Positions 1 through 8,690 of a stretch of 64,000 nt of DNA are shown here, in pieces; within the stretch, counting starts at the first letter, position 1, and each line of letters opens with the position of its first letter. The stretch comes from Sagittula salina. Its GTDB lineage: Bacteria > Pseudomonadota > Alphaproteobacteria > Rhodobacterales > Rhodobacteraceae. The stretch spans positions 162,747 through 226,746 of the forward strand of contig NZ_JAGISH010000004.1 of the NCBI RefSeq assembly GCF_017813235.1, written 5' to 3'. Below the pieces are notes generated by a model, which worked only from the letters and a program-made list of their open reading frames with translations, did not search any database and was not told the origin of the DNA. Position numbers and translations under genes: made by a program.

Positions 1-2077
1 GTACCTCCGCAGGGTGGATGACGAAGGCCACCGCCGGGCCCTTGATATCCATTGCCGCCAGCACCTTGGGGTGCAGTTCGCCAAAGGTGCCCAGCACCTT
101 CTTCGGGCCGAGGCAGAAACGGCCGTGCCGCCCCGGATGCCACCAACCCTCGCCACCGCGCATGATCTGCATCTTTGCAGGTGCGCCAATGGCCGCAAGC
201 ACGGCCTCCGCATCCGCCTTCGCGTCATACAGGTCCACGGGCCGCGCGGCGCCGTGCACGTCCTTGGGTCCGGAGCGGCCCACCAGCAGGCCGCCGATCA
301 TCTGCGACTGCTCGCCTGGCTCGCCGCCGTGGAAGGCCGCGCCAACTTCGAAAAGAGCGAGATCCGCGAAGCCTCGCGCCTGATTACGGGCCGCAGCGCG
401 CAGCAGACCCGGCAGCAATTGCGGACGCATATGTGACATGTCCGACGAGATCGGATTCGCCAGCATGGTGGCGTCGTCACCACCACCAAAAAGCGCCGCC
501 GCCTCCCGATCGATGAAACTGTAAGTCACGCATTCGTTGTAGCCCAGCGCCGCGACGGTGCGCCGCGCGATCTGTTCGCGCTTTTGCTGGGCCGAGAGGA
601 TCTGCTTGGGCACCCCCGCCATACGCGGCAGCGGCCGCCCCTTGAGCTTCGTCAGAGACGCAATGCGCGCCACTTCCTCGACAAGGTCGGCCTGGCCCAG
701 CACGTCGGGGCGCCAAGACGGCACATGCGCGAGGTTGCCCTCCATACGGAAGCCGAGGCGCGTCAGGGTCTGGCGCTGTTCACTCTCCGGGATTTCCATG
801 CCAACCAGTGACACGACTCGCTCCGGGTCAAGCCGGTAGGCGCGCGCGGTATCGGGCACGGCGCCCGCCACGACGGCCTCCGACGGCTCCCCGCCGCAAA
901 GGTCAACAATCATCGCTGTCGCGTCGTCCAGCGCCTGCCGGTTGTACGCCGGGTCGATGCCGCGTTCGTTTCGGTAACGCGCGTCGGAATTGATCTTCAA
1001 CACACGACCGGTTTGGGCGATCTGGATGCGGTCCCAGACGGCGGCCTCAAGAAAAACGTTCACCGTCTCCTCAGTGCAGCCTGTGGCAAGCCCGCCCATG
1101 ATGCCACCGATCGACTCGATGCCCGAGTCGTCGGAGATCACCACCTGCCCACCGGGGAAGGTGTAGGTCTTCTCGTCCAGCCCGACCAGCATCGCCCCCT
1201 CGGGCGCGCGGTGCACACGCAGGTTTCCGGCCACCTTGTCCGCGTCGAAGACGTGCAGCGGCCGGTTACGGTCAAAGGTGAAGAAGTTCGTGATGTCTAC
1301 CAGCGCCGAGATCGGACGCAGGCCGATGGCACGCAGACGATCCTGCAACCACTTCGGGCTGGGCCCGTTCTTTACGCCGCGAATCAGGCGACCGGCAAAG
1401 ACCTCGCACCCTTCCGCGCGCGCGTCCTCGTCGATGCTGACGGTGATCGGGCTGGGAAAAGACCCCTCGATGGCCGCCTTTCTCAGCGGCTTCAGAGTGC
1501 CCAGCCCCCGCGCGGCGAGATCACGGGCGATGCCATGCACGCCCAACGCGTCCTGCCGGTTCGGGGTGATGGCGATCTCGATCACCGGGTCGACCTTCGA
1601 CGGGTCGTTCGCGGCCAGCCAGTCAGTGAACTTCTGCCCGACCTCGGCCCCAATGGAATCTGCGGGCAGTTCGATGATGCCCGCGTGTTCGTCCGACAGT
1701 TCCAGCTCCCGCTCGGAGGCCATCATGCCGTGGCTTTCCACGCCACGAATGTTGCCCACCGACAGCGTCATGTCGATGCCGGGCACGTAGTCGCCGGGCT
1801 TGGCCAGCACCACGGTGATGCCCTCGCGCGCGTTGGGCGCGCCGCAGACGATCTGCTTCTCGCCCTCGTCGGTCATTACCTTGCAGACCCGCAGGCGGTC
1901 GGCGTCGGGGTGCTGCTCGGCGTGGACCACCTTGGCCAGCGTGAAGGCGGAAAGCTTCGCGGCGGGATTCACCACCTCCTCGACCTCCAGCCCGAGGTCG
2001 GTCAGCGTCTCCGCGATCTCCTCGACGGTTGCCGTGGTGTCCAGGTGTTCCTTCAGCCAGGAAAGGGTGAATTTCAT
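1..2077 (-). CDS. pheT: Phenylalanine--tRNA ligase beta subunit (C-terminus outside window)
   Basis: Beta subunit of the alpha2beta2 phenylalanyl-tRNA synthetase, which charges tRNA-Phe in the cytoplasm. The reverse-strand frame opens with MKFTLSWLKEHLDT, the family's typical start, followed by an EMAP/tRNA-binding-like N-terminal domain. The frame stays open to base 1, giving about 692 residues. The family has about 800, so roughly 100 C-terminal residues (part of the anticodon-binding domain) lie outside the window. pheS is upstream on the same strand but 251 bp away. A terminator-like hairpin and two copies of an intergenic repeat lie between them, so pheT may have its own promoter. Confidence 0.96.
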   Translation of the reverse strand, partial: MKFTLSWLKEHLDTTATVEEIAETLTDLGLEVEEVVNPAAKLSAFTLAKVVHAEQHPDADRLRVCKVMTDEGEKQIVCGAPNAREGITVVLAKPGDYVPGIDMTLSVGNIRGVESHGMMASERELELSDEHAGIIELPADSIGAEVGQKFTDWLAANDPSKVDPVIEIAITPNRQDALGVHGIARDLAARGLGTLKPLRKAAIEGSFPSPITVSIDEDARAEGCEVFAGRLIRGVKNGPSPKWLQDRLRAIGLRPISALVDITNFFTFDRNRPLHVFDADKVAGNLRVHRAPEGAMLVGLDEKTYTFPGGQVVISDDSGIESIGGIMGGLATGCTEETVNVFLEAAVWDRIQIAQTGRVLKINSDARYRNERGIDPAYNRQALDDATAMIVDLCGGEPSEAVVAGAVPDTARAYRLDPERVVSLVGMEIPESEQRQTLTRLGFRMEGNLAHVPSWRPDVLGQADLVEEVARIASLTKLKGRPLPRMAGVPKQILSAQQKREQIARRTVAALGYNECVTYSFIDREAAALFGGGDDATMLANPISSDMSHMRPQLLPGLLRAAARNQARGFADLALFEVGAAFHGGEPGEQSQMIGGLLVGRSGPKDVHGAARPVDLYDAKADAEAVLAAIGAPAKMQIMRGGEGWWHPGRHGRFCLGPKKVLGTFGELHPKVLAAMDIKGPAVAFVIHPAEV

Positions 2078-2152
2078 GAGCCTCGCCCCGATCAGAAAAT
2101 GCGTCCGGCCTCCCTTACCGCAGCCCCTCTTTGAGGGAAAGGCCCGACCCCA

Positions 2153-2176
2153 GCTTCTTCTTGGTGCAAATACTCA
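2153..2176 (-). repeat. Intergenic element copy 1 (GAGTATTT...AAGAAGC)
   Basis: Read on the minus strand it contains GAGTATTTGCACCAAGAAGA and then AGC. It shares the GAGTATTT core and the G/AAGAAGC end with copies near 2244, 17391 and 21246. This copy lies upstream of pheT and faces copy 2 about 70 bp away. I remember such elements as common between roseobacter genes. Their function is unknown to me. Confidence 0.55.
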
Positions 2177-2243
2177 CTCTGAAACGGATGCGCCGGGCGG
2201 AAGGGCAGTTGGGGCGATGACCCCTCGGCCTGCGGCCTGCCCC

Positions 2244-2272
2244 CCGGAGGTATTTGATCTACGGAGAAACGC
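2244..2272 (+). repeat. Intergenic element copy 2 (divergent form)
   Basis: Plus-strand form CCGGAGGTATTTGATCTACG followed by GAGAAACGC. It matches the other copies at GTATTT and at the GAGAA end but is more degenerate. It adjoins the pheS terminator hairpin. Confidence 0.45.
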
Positions 2273-2307
2273 AAAAGGCGCGCAGGGGTCAAACCGCGGC
2301 GCGCCTT
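2273..2307 (-). terminator. Rho-independent terminator after pheS
   Basis: Nine-base stem AAGGCGCGC (2275-2283) pairing with GCGCGCCTT (2299-2307), 15-nt loop. On the minus strand the stem is followed by a short T run (TTTT). It lies 22 bp past the pheS stop and separates pheS from pheT. Confidence 0.75.
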
Positions 2308-2328
2308 GAATGGGTCGGACGGGAGGCT

Positions 2329-3402
2329 TTAGCGGGACAGCCCGCCGTGCAGCGTCGGCACATCGAGGCTCGCAAACCCGTAGTGGCGCAGCCAGCGCAG
2401 GTCGCTGTCGAAGAAGGCGCGCAGGTCGGGGATGCCGTATTTCAGCATGGAGATCCGGTCGATGCCCATGCCGAAGGCGAAGCCCTGCCACTCGTCCGGG
2501 TTCACGCCCGCCGCCTGCAGGACCTTCGGGTGCACCATGCCGGAGCCCAGAACCTCGAGCCAGCCGTCGCCCTCGCCGATCTTCAGCTGACCGTCTTCCC
2601 AGGAACACTGGATATCGACCTCGGCAGAGGGCTCGGTGAAGGGGAAGTGCGAAGCGCGGAAGCGGGTCTTGATTCCGTCGATTTCGAAGAATGCGGAGAA
2701 GAATTCCTCCAGCACCCACTTGAGGTTCGCCATGGATATATCGCGGTCGATGGCGAGGCCTTCGACCTGGTGAAACATCGGCGTGTGCGTCTGGTCGTAG
2801 TCGGCGCGGTAAACGCGGCCCGGGGCGATGACCCGACAGGGCGCGCCGTTTTTCTCCATATGCCGGATCTGCACCGGGGAGGTGTGTGTGCGCAACACAT
2901 GGGGCGCACGCTCGTCACCCTCGGCGCGGTGCATGTAGAAGGTATCCATCTCGGCGCGCGCGGGGTGGTGGCCGGGGATGTTCAGCGCATCGAAGTTGTA
3001 CCAGTCGGTGTCGATCTGCGGGCCTTCCGCCACGGTAAAGCCCATCTCGGCGAAGATCGCGGTGATCTCCTCGGTAACCTGGCTGATCGGGTGGATCGTG
3101 CCCTGACGCATCGGCCGCGTGGGCAGCGTGACGTCCAGCCACTCGGTCTTGAGCCGTTCGTTCAGGGCGGCATCGGCCAGCGCGGCTTTCTTGGCAGCCA
3201 GCGCGGCATTGATCTCGTCTTTCAGCGCGTTCAGCGCGGGACCCGCCACCTGGCGTTCCTCGGGACTCATCTTGCCCAGTTCGCGCATCTTGAGGCTGAT
3301 CTCGCCCTTCTTCCCGACGGCCTGCACGCGCAGGTCCTCGAGCGCGCCCTCCTCCGAGGCCCCCGCGATCAGTTCCAGATACTTGCCGCGTAGATCGTCC
3401 AT
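2329..3402 (-). CDS. pheS: Phenylalanine--tRNA ligase alpha subunit
   Basis: Catalytic alpha subunit of phenylalanyl-tRNA synthetase, 357 residues, a normal length. It has the N-terminal coiled-coil arm (about 1-90) and the class II catalytic core. Motif 2 lies around [19 protein letters not shown] (197-215), and the motif 3 block [14 protein letters not shown] is at 307-320. The frame is open a further 450 bp upstream, but that part has no family resemblance. The start is placed at [11 protein letters not shown], preceded by GGAGAG about seven bases upstream. It is followed by a terminator and, 251 bp on, pheT. Confidence 0.97.
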   Translation of the reverse strand: MDDLRGKYLELIAGASEEGALEDLRVQAVGKKGEISLKMRELGKMSPEERQVAGPALNALKDEINAALAAKKAALADAALNERLKTEWLDVTLPTRPMRQGTIHPISQVTEEITAIFAEMGFTVAEGPQIDTDWYNFDALNIPGHHPARAEMDTFYMHRAEGDERAPHVLRTHTSPVQIRHMEKNGAPCRVIAPGRVYRADYDQTHTPMFHQVEGLAIDRDISMANLKWVLEEFFSAFFEIDGIKTRFRASHFPFTEPSAEVDIQCSWEDGQLKIGEGDGWLEVLGSGMVHPKVLQAAGVNPDEWQGFAFGMGIDRISMLKYGIPDLRAFFDSDLRWLRHYGFASLDVPTLHGGLSR

Positions 3403-3495
3403 GCCGCTCTCCTTTGGTCTTGGCTGCCTGTTAGCCGGGGCCGGGGTGGAGGGCAAGAGTGGAGGTAGGCATACGCCGCAAGGCCAGCCTTGATC

Positions 3496-3524
3496 GGGCC
3501 GGGTTTGGGCCGGGTTTGGGCCGG
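3496..3524. repeat. 11-bp tandem repeat, about 2.6 copies
   Basis: Unit GGGCCGGGTTT occurs at 3496-3506 and 3507-3517, with a partial third copy to 3524. It lies about 95-120 bp upstream of the pheS start. No function is evident. Confidence 0.7.
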
Positions 3525-4006
3525 CTCCGGACAGAGCGGTCACAAGGGTCTTGAGCGTAAACGATGCGTAAGGCTTGCCGACAGGGATACAAGATATCGA
3601 AACCCGAGCACATCCACATGCCATTTGCTGCGCGGGTCTGGAAAGTGCTGCAGACCGACATCTATCCGACCGGCGGCAAAACCGGCTGGCTGGGGAGGGA
3701 CAAAGATTACGGGCGTTCAGCCGAAAACGCTGGCGCTGGCAGGCATGGCGCGCGCCGCGGGACCGCCCATCCTGCTGTGCGGAGAGGCGGCGATATCGAC
3801 CCAAAGATGTTATCCCGGCAACGATGGCGGCCGCCGACCCGCACGTCATAGTGGGCGATATGGCCGCTGTGCTGCCTCGACCCGGCGCGAACTCTGTGCC
3901 GCGGAGGGACTATACGCGGCGCCGGAAGCTCCGCACGCATCGCCGCCCCGGTTGCGAGCGCCCTGCCAGACTGATCCCCCCGACACGGCCCGCGAACCGA
4001 CACAGC

Positions 4007-4036
4007 AAAAGGGCCGCCCCGGCGGGACGGCCCTTT
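4007..4036 (-). terminator. Rho-independent terminator after rplT
   Basis: Stem AAAGGGCCG (4008-4016) with CGGCCCTTT (4028-4036), 11-nt loop. On the minus strand it ends in TTTT. It lies about 24 bp past the rplT stop. Confidence 0.8.
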
Positions 4037-4059
4037 GCTATTCGGTTGCCGAAAATGGC

Positions 4060-4428
4060 TTACGCCGCCTCCAGCGCGCCCTTGGCTTGTGCCACGATCG
4101 CGGCAAATGCGTCGGGCTCGTGCACGGCGAGATCCGCCAGAACCTTGCGGTCCACTTCGATCCCGGCCTTCGACAGGCCGTTGATGAAGCGCGAGTAGGT
4201 CAGCGTCTCGTCATTCAGACGAACGGCCGCGTTGATCCGCTGGATCCACAGGGCGCGGAACTGGCGCTTGCGGTTCTTGCGGTCACGGGTCTTGTACTGG
4301 TTCGCCTTGTCGACCGCCTGAGCCGCCACCTTGAAAGTGTTCTTGCGGCGGCCGTAGTAACCCTTGGCCTGGTCGGTGATCTTCTTGTGGCGCGCGTGAG
4401 TGACGGTACCGCCTTTGACTCGGGACAT
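4060..4428 (-). CDS. rplT: 50S ribosomal protein L20
   Basis: Ribosomal protein L20 binds 23S rRNA early in large-subunit assembly. It has 122 residues, is strongly basic, and starts [17 protein letters not shown] as in the family, followed by the [13 protein letters not shown] and [20 protein letters not shown] blocks. GGAGATACGAT precedes the ATG. It lies 25 bp behind rpmI and is probably co-transcribed from the promoter upstream of rpmI. infC, which precedes these genes in many bacteria, is not here. Confidence 0.98.
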   Translation of the reverse strand: MSRVKGGTVTHARHKKITDQAKGYYGRRKNTFKVAAQAVDKANQYKTRDRKNRKRQFRALWIQRINAAVRLNDETLTYSRFINGLSKAGIEVDRKVLADLAVHEPDAFAAIVAQAKGALEAA

Positions 4429-4453
4429 ATCGTATCTCCTCTAGCTAGAGCGG

Positions 4454-4654
4454 TTAGCGGTCGTAGGGCATGTAGCCCTTGACGATCTTGGCGTCGGGGG
4501 CCGACAGGGTGGTCGTGCCGCGCGCGTCACGGATGAATTTCTTGTGGCGCTTGATCATGCCGTGGCGCTTGCCCGCCTGGCCTGCCATCACCTTGCCGGT
4601 CGCAGTGACCTTGAAGCGCTTCTTGGCGCTCGACTTCGTCTTCATCTTGGGCAT
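4454..4654 (-). CDS. rpmI: 50S ribosomal protein L35
   Basis: Ribosomal protein L35, 66 residues, start [17 protein letters not shown] and the typical [16 protein letters not shown] centre. The open frame continues far upstream without homology, so the start is set by the conserved N-terminus. It forms a two-gene unit with rplT, 25 bp away. A sigma-70-like promoter lies about 70 bp upstream. Confidence 0.98.
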   Translation of the reverse strand: MPKMKTKSSAKKRFKVTATGKVMAGQAGKRHGMIKRHKKFIRDARGTTTLSAPDAKIVKGYMPYDR

Positions 4655-4720
4655 TTCGGTACTCCGTTCTTGGCGCGACACGGCATGCCTAAGAAGGCCG
4701 GCCGCGCGGTTGGAGCGCGC

Positions 4721-4749
4721 CGTATACGGTGACTCGGAGTCTTTGACAA
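4721..4749 (-). promoter_or_regulatory. Candidate sigma-70 promoter of rpmI-rplT
   Basis: On the minus strand, TTGTCA (4749-4744) and TATACG (4726-4721) are separated by exactly 17 bp. The position fits an rpmI leader of about 60 nt. Confidence 0.6.
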
Positions 4750-4779
4750 GGGGGCTTGGCCCGGCATCTGACCTGTCGG

Positions 4780-5004
4780 TCAGCGAAGCAGCGCACCGAT
4801 CACCCCATAGACCACATCCGGCAATTGGTCGAGCCGATATCCCTCCGGTGCGCTGCGCTGCGCCCAGACGATCAGCGCGCAGCCTGTGAAGAGCAGGAGC
4901 GTGCCGGCGTAGGGCCTGCGCCGGTCGGACCACGCCGCGATCAGGGCCGGGATCGAAAACAACAGCGCCATCAAGCCCGCAACCACAGCCGTATCCGTGT
5001 CCAT
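4780..5004 (-). CDS. Small hydrophobic protein of unknown function
   Basis: Conserved-type hypothetical of 74 residues, starting at [19 protein letters not shown]. Two hydrophobic stretches are visible (about 5-22 and 32-46), split by a charged [10 protein letters not shown] turn, so it is probably a two-helix inner-membrane protein with a short soluble tail. The frame is open further upstream, but that part runs through the pyk terminator area. A GGGGGGA stretch 8-13 bases before the chosen ATG supports this start. It lies between pyk and rpmI. Function unknown. Confidence 0.7.
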   Translation of the reverse strand: MDTDTAVVAGLMALLFSIPALIAAWSDRRRPYAGTLLLFTGCALIVWAQRSAPEGYRLDQLPDVVYGVIGALLR

Positions 5005-5075
5005 TCCGCAAGTCCCCCCTGTCCTGCCCCAGCTTTGCCCACCGGACGCGGCGGCGCAAACCCCCGTGAACACGC

Positions 5076-5104
5076 AAAGGGCAGGCTGTGGCGGGCCTGC
5101 CCTT
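5076..5104 (-). terminator. Rho-independent terminator after pyk
   Basis: Ten-base stem AAGGGCAGGC (5077-5086) with GCCTGCCCTT (5095-5104), loop of 8. On the minus strand it ends in TTT. It lies 26 bp after the pyk stop. Confidence 0.75.
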
Positions 5105-5130
5105 CGCAAATCACCTCGGTCTTGGCGCGG

Positions 5131-6576
5131 TCACTCCGGATCGGTGCGGAAGATCAACCGTTCATCGCAGGGCGCCACGCGCAGGATGTTCGTGGTGCCC
5201 GCCTTGTTGAAGGGCACACCGGCGGTAACCACGATCTGGTCGGTTTCCATGGCATAACCCAGTTGACGTGCCGCACGCGCGGAATTGACCACCGCCTGCT
5301 TGAAACGCTCCAGCTCCCCCGCGATCACGCATTTCACGCCCCAATGCAGTGTCAGGCGCCGCGCCGTGCCCCGCTGAGGGGTCATGGCGATGATCGGCAC
5401 GCGGGGACGTTCCCGCGCCACCAGCGCCGCCGTGGTGCCGGAGGAGGTGAAGCAGCAGATCGCCTTGATGTCCGTCGTCTCTGCGATCTCGCGGGCGGCG
5501 GCCACGATGCCGTCGGCCACGGTATGGCGCGCGGCGGAACGCGACGCCTCGATCACCGAGCGGTAGGTCGGGTCGCTCTCGACCGACTTGGCCACATTGT
5601 CCATCGTGGTCACGGCCTCGATGGGGTACTGCCCCGCCGCCGATTCGGCGGACAGCATGATCGCGTCGGCGCCCTCGTAGATCGCACCGGAAACGTCGGA
5701 AACCTCGGCCCGCGTGGGCATCGGGCTCTCGATCATCGATTCCAGCATCTGAGTGGCGACGATCACCGGTTTCGCCGCCGCGCGGCACTTGCGCACCAGA
5801 CGCTTCTGGATCGGCGGAACGGAGTGCACCGGCAGTTCGACGCCCAGATCGCCGCGCGCCACCATGATACCGTCGGAGACTTCGAGAATGGCGTTGAAAT
5901 GCTCAACTGCCGAAGGCTTTTCGATCTTCGCGAGGATTGCGGCGCGATCACCGGCCAGCTTGCGTGCCTCCTCCACGTCGTCGGGGCGCTGCACGAACGA
6001 CAGCGCCAGCCAGTCGATACCCAGCCCGCAGGCGAATTCCAGGTCACGGCGATCCTTGTCCGACAGCGCCGCTACGGGCAGCACCACGTCGGGCACGTTC
6101 ACGCCCTTGCGGTTGGAGATCGTACCGCCCGCTTCCACCGTGCAGGTGGCCTGATCCTTGGTGCAGTCGGTCACGCGCAGACGGATCTTTCCGTCGTTGA
6201 CCAGCAGCGTCGCACCGGGCTCCAGCGCGGCGAAGATCTCCGGATGCGGCAGTTGCACGCGGGTGGCGTCACCGGGCGTCTCGTCGAGATCGAGCCGGAA
6301 GGTCGCACCCCACTCGAGTTCTTCGGAGCCATTGGCGAACTCCCCGACGCGCAGCTTCGGACCCTGCAGGTCCGCGAGAATGCCGATCGGGCTGTCGAGA
6401 TCCTTTTCCACCTGCCGGATAATGCTGTGGCGCGCCTCGATGTCCTCGTGCGTGCCGTGCGACATGTTCAGGCGAAAGACATCGGCCCCCGCCTCGTGCA
6501 GGGCGCGAATCATCTCGTAGGTCGAGGACGCCGGGCCCAAGGTGGCCACGATCTTAACGTTGCGGTCGCGTTTCAT
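5131..6576 (-). CDS. pyk: Pyruvate kinase
   Basis: Converts phosphoenolpyruvate plus ADP to pyruvate plus ATP, the last glycolytic step. It has 481 residues, a normal length. The N-terminal barrel starts KIVATLGPASS, with RLNMSHG near residue 36. Other family blocks are AILAKIEKP, MVARGDLGVE and the MLESMIESPMPTRAEVSDV signature. A regulatory C-terminal domain completes it. It has its own terminator and a LacI-type palindrome 61-72 bp upstream of the start, suggesting carbon-dependent control. Confidence 0.98.
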   Translation of the reverse strand: MKRDRNVKIVATLGPASSTYEMIRALHEAGADVFRLNMSHGTHEDIEARHSIIRQVEKDLDSPIGILADLQGPKLRVGEFANGSEELEWGATFRLDLDETPGDATRVQLPHPEIFAALEPGATLLVNDGKIRLRVTDCTKDQATCTVEAGGTISNRKGVNVPDVVLPVAALSDKDRRDLEFACGLGIDWLALSFVQRPDDVEEARKLAGDRAAILAKIEKPSAVEHFNAILEVSDGIMVARGDLGVELPVHSVPPIQKRLVRKCRAAAKPVIVATQMLESMIESPMPTRAEVSDVSGAIYEGADAIMLSAESAAGQYPIEAVTTMDNVAKSVESDPTYRSVIEASRSAARHTVADGIVAAAREIAETTDIKAICCFTSSGTTAALVARERPRVPIIAMTPQRGTARRLTLHWGVKCVIAGELERFKQAVVNSARAARQLGYAMETDQIVVTAGVPFNKAGTTNILRVAPCDERLIFRTDPE

Positions 6577-6636
6577 AGGTCCCTGTCTTCCTCTCTGCCC
6601 ACATCATTGCGGCCCCGTCCCCACAAGCGCGAAGTC

Positions 6637-6648
6637 GTTACCGCTAAC
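6637..6648. promoter_or_regulatory. LacI-type palindrome upstream of pyk (CceR/PckR-like)
   Basis: GTTACCGCTAAC, flanked by C and A, is a near-palindrome close to the TGTTAGCGCTAACA-type sites I recall for the LacI-family central-carbon regulators CceR (Rhodobacter) and PckR (Sinorhizobium). It lies between pyk and the divergent amidohydrolase gene, 61 bp from the pyk start. The regulator assignment is inference. Confidence 0.45.
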
Positions 6649-6763
6649 ACGCCGGGCTTATCGCTTATTTCGGTAGCACACGCAACGGAACAAGCGCGCA
6701 TCGCCGTCCATTTCCATCCGCTTGCACATCACTTAAGTGTATCTGGCCAAGAATGACGAGACC

Positions 6764-7501
6764 ATGACCTATCAGCCTTTCATTATCGAAGGGGAAACGC
6801 GCCCCAGCCGTTTTCTCGTGACCTGCGACCATGCCGCCAACACCGTGCCGCCGGATCTGGGCGGCACGCTGGGCCTGCCGGATCCCGATATGGCGCGGCA
6901 CATCGCCTTTGATCCGGGCGCCGCGGGCGTGTCGCGCGCGCTGTCCGAAGCTCTGGACGCCCCGGTGATCCTGTCGAACTTCTCGCGGCTGGTGATCGAC
7001 CCCAACCGGGGCGAGGACGATCCCACCGTACTGATGCGGCTCTATGACGGGTCGGTGATCCCGGGCAACCGCGAGGCCGGACCGGAGGAGAAGGCCCGCC
7101 GCATCGCGGCCTACCACCGCCCCTACCATGCGGCGCTGGCGCGGTTGGCCGCGCGCCATCCCGACACCGCGATCGTGGCGGTGCATTCCTTCACGCCACG
7201 CCTGCGCGGGCGGCGACCCCGACCGTGGCACATCGGCATCCTGCACGCCTGGGACGCGCGGCTTTCGGACCCGTTCCTACAAGCGCTGGAAGCAGAGCGG
7301 GACCTTATCGTGGCCCGCAACGAACCCTACCCCGGCCACCTGCCCGGTGATTCCATCGACCGTCACGCGCTGAAGCACGGCCGCCCGAACACGCTGATCG
7401 AGTTGCGTCAGGACCTGATCGAAACGCCCGAGCAGCAGCACGAATGGGCGCGGCGCATGGCCCCGATGCTGAACGAGGCCCTGACGCAGGTTCAGGACTG
7501 A
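6764..7501 (+). CDS. N-formylglutamate amidohydrolase family protein
   Basis: Zinc-dependent amidohydrolase of the FGase family (245 residues). In histidine breakdown such enzymes hydrolyse N-formylglutamate to formate and glutamate, but no hut genes adjoin, so the substrate is open. Family features include VTCDHAANTVP near the start, HIAFDPGA, LSNFSRLVIDPNR, VHSFTP and IELRQDLI. The ATG before TYQPF is preferred. A GTG nine codons upstream is an alternative. It is divergent from pyk and followed 45 bp later by the DUF1244 gene. Confidence 0.88.
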   Translation: MTYQPFIIEGETRPSRFLVTCDHAANTVPPDLGGTLGLPDPDMARHIAFDPGAAGVSRALSEALDAPVILSNFSRLVIDPNRGEDDPTVLMRLYDGSVIPGNREAGPEEKARRIAAYHRPYHAALARLAARHPDTAIVAVHSFTPRLRGRRPRPWHIGILHAWDARLSDPFLQALEAERDLIVARNEPYPGHLPGDSIDRHALKHGRPNTLIELRQDLIETPEQQHEWARRMAPMLNEALTQVQD

Positions 7502-7546
7502 ACCCAGGACGCCCCCGGAGCGGGGCACAGAGAGGAGACCACGAAG

Positions 7547-7861
7547 ATGGACGACCAGACCCGTATCGAACTCGAAGCCGCCGCCTTCCGCCGTCTGCGC
7601 AAGCACCTGATGGACGATCGCGCCGACGTGCAGAACATTGATCTGATGAACCTCGCGGGTTTTTGCCGCAACTGCCTGAGCCGCTGGTACATGGAAGCCG
7701 CGCAGGAGCGTGGGCTGGAAATGGGCAAGGACGAGGCGCGCGAGATCTTCTACGGCATGCCCTACGACGCCTGGAAGGCGCAAAGCCAGACCGAGGCGGC
7801 GCCAGAAAAACAGGCCGCCTTCGAAAAGGCCTTCAAGGAAAACGTCACCGACAAGTCGTAA
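7547..7861 (+). CDS. DUF1244 family protein
   Basis: Small acidic cytoplasmic protein of 104 residues with the DUF1244 core AGFCRNCLSRWY (about 42-53, two cysteines), followed by EIFYGMPYDAWK. The family is widespread in proteobacteria and has no established function. AGAGGAG lies about 11 bases before the ATG. It is likely co-transcribed with the preceding amidohydrolase gene. Confidence 0.9.
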   Translation: MDDQTRIELEAAAFRRLRKHLMDDRADVQNIDLMNLAGFCRNCLSRWYMEAAQERGLEMGKDEAREIFYGMPYDAWKAQSQTEAAPEKQAAFEKAFKENVTDKS

Positions 7862-7936
7862 AGCCCGCCCGAGCCAGCGGGGGCGCAGGCCATCCGAGGG
7901 CGGGCAGCGCGTGATGACGCAGGGGCGGACGGCCGG

Positions 7937-8542
7937 TCAGGCCCGGCCGCCCTCGCTCGACAACATCATCGGGCTGACCCCCATGCTGGCCAGCGCCGCT
8001 TCCCATTTGTCCCCGTCGGCCACGTCAAAGATCAGCGCCGGCGAGGCCTCGCACACCAGCCAGGCGTTCTCCGCGATCTCGGCCTCCAGCTGCCCTGGCC
8101 CCCAGCCCGCATAGCCCAGCATCATCAGCCAGCGCGCCGGACCCTTGCCCTGCCCGAGGTCCTCCAGGATATCGAGCGTCGCCGTCATGTGCAGGTCGTC
8201 GGTCACGTCCAACGTCGTCACCACGGAGGCATAGTCCGGCCCGTGCAAAACGAAACCGCGCCCCATTTCCACCGGACCGCCGAACCGCACCCGCTGCCCT
8301 TCCAGGCGTGCCGGGTTGTCGATGTCCAGCTGGCTCAGCAAGACGCCGATATCGATCTCCGGAGCAGGCTTGTTGATGATCAGTCCCATGGCACCCTCGT
8401 CCGAGTGGTCGCACAGGAACACCACGCCCCACTCGAATCGCGGATCGCCCATGCCCGGCATGGCGATCAGCAGCTTGCCTGTCAGCTTGCCCGTCAGGGT
8501 CTCTGTCTTCTTGCCACCCTCTGCGCTAGCCTGTTCTGCCAT
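7937..8542 (-). CDS. yqgE: YqgE/AlgH family protein
   Basis: UPF0301 (YqgE/AlgH) protein of 201 residues. Family blocks include LLIAMPGMGDPRFEWGVVFLCDHS, GLIINKP, VRFGGPVE and the late MLGYAGWGPGQLE. AlgH is named from alginate regulation in Pseudomonas, but the biochemical role of the family is not settled. It is divergent from the DsbD-domain gene (8691). No partner gene is evident. Confidence 0.94.
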   Translation of the reverse strand: MAEQASAEGGKKTETLTGKLTGKLLIAMPGMGDPRFEWGVVFLCDHSDEGAMGLIINKPAPEIDIGVLLSQLDIDNPARLEGQRVRFGGPVEMGRGFVLHGPDYASVVTTLDVTDDLHMTATLDILEDLGQGKGPARWLMMLGYAGWGPGQLEAEIAENAWLVCEASPALIFDVADGDKWEAALASMGVSPMMLSSEGGRA

Positions 8543-8690
8543 GAATGCCTCACCTCGTTCCTCTCACCATGCGCCAGCCCCGGCGCATGTGCAAGAACGT
8601 GGCCCCTGCGCAACTCCGGACAACCCGTCACACGATGTTTCACCGCAAGGTGACTTCCATTTCACGCACTTCCGGCCCATCTCTGGTGCC

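Larger units (their letters stand above)
3403..4059. other. 657-bp interval without a supported gene
   Basis: Between pheS and rplT no frame on either strand has a recognisable product. Short frames here give arginine/proline-rich translations without domains. The interval holds an 11-bp tandem repeat near 3496, whatever promoter serves pheS, and the rplT terminator at 4007-4036. The middle part (about 3560-3720) is less GC-rich than the surroundings and could be a decayed gene, but I cannot name one. Confidence 0.5.

Noticed and set aside
3403..3849. N-terminal extension of PheS by about 150 residues
   Set aside because: The frame is open, but the added part has no family similarity, and [11 protein letters not shown] with its own ribosome site is the standard start.
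3564..3851. Plus-strand gene of 95 residues between pheS and rplT
   Set aside because: No recognisable domain, poor ribosome site and a composition unlike the neighbours. Kept only as a possible decayed gene.
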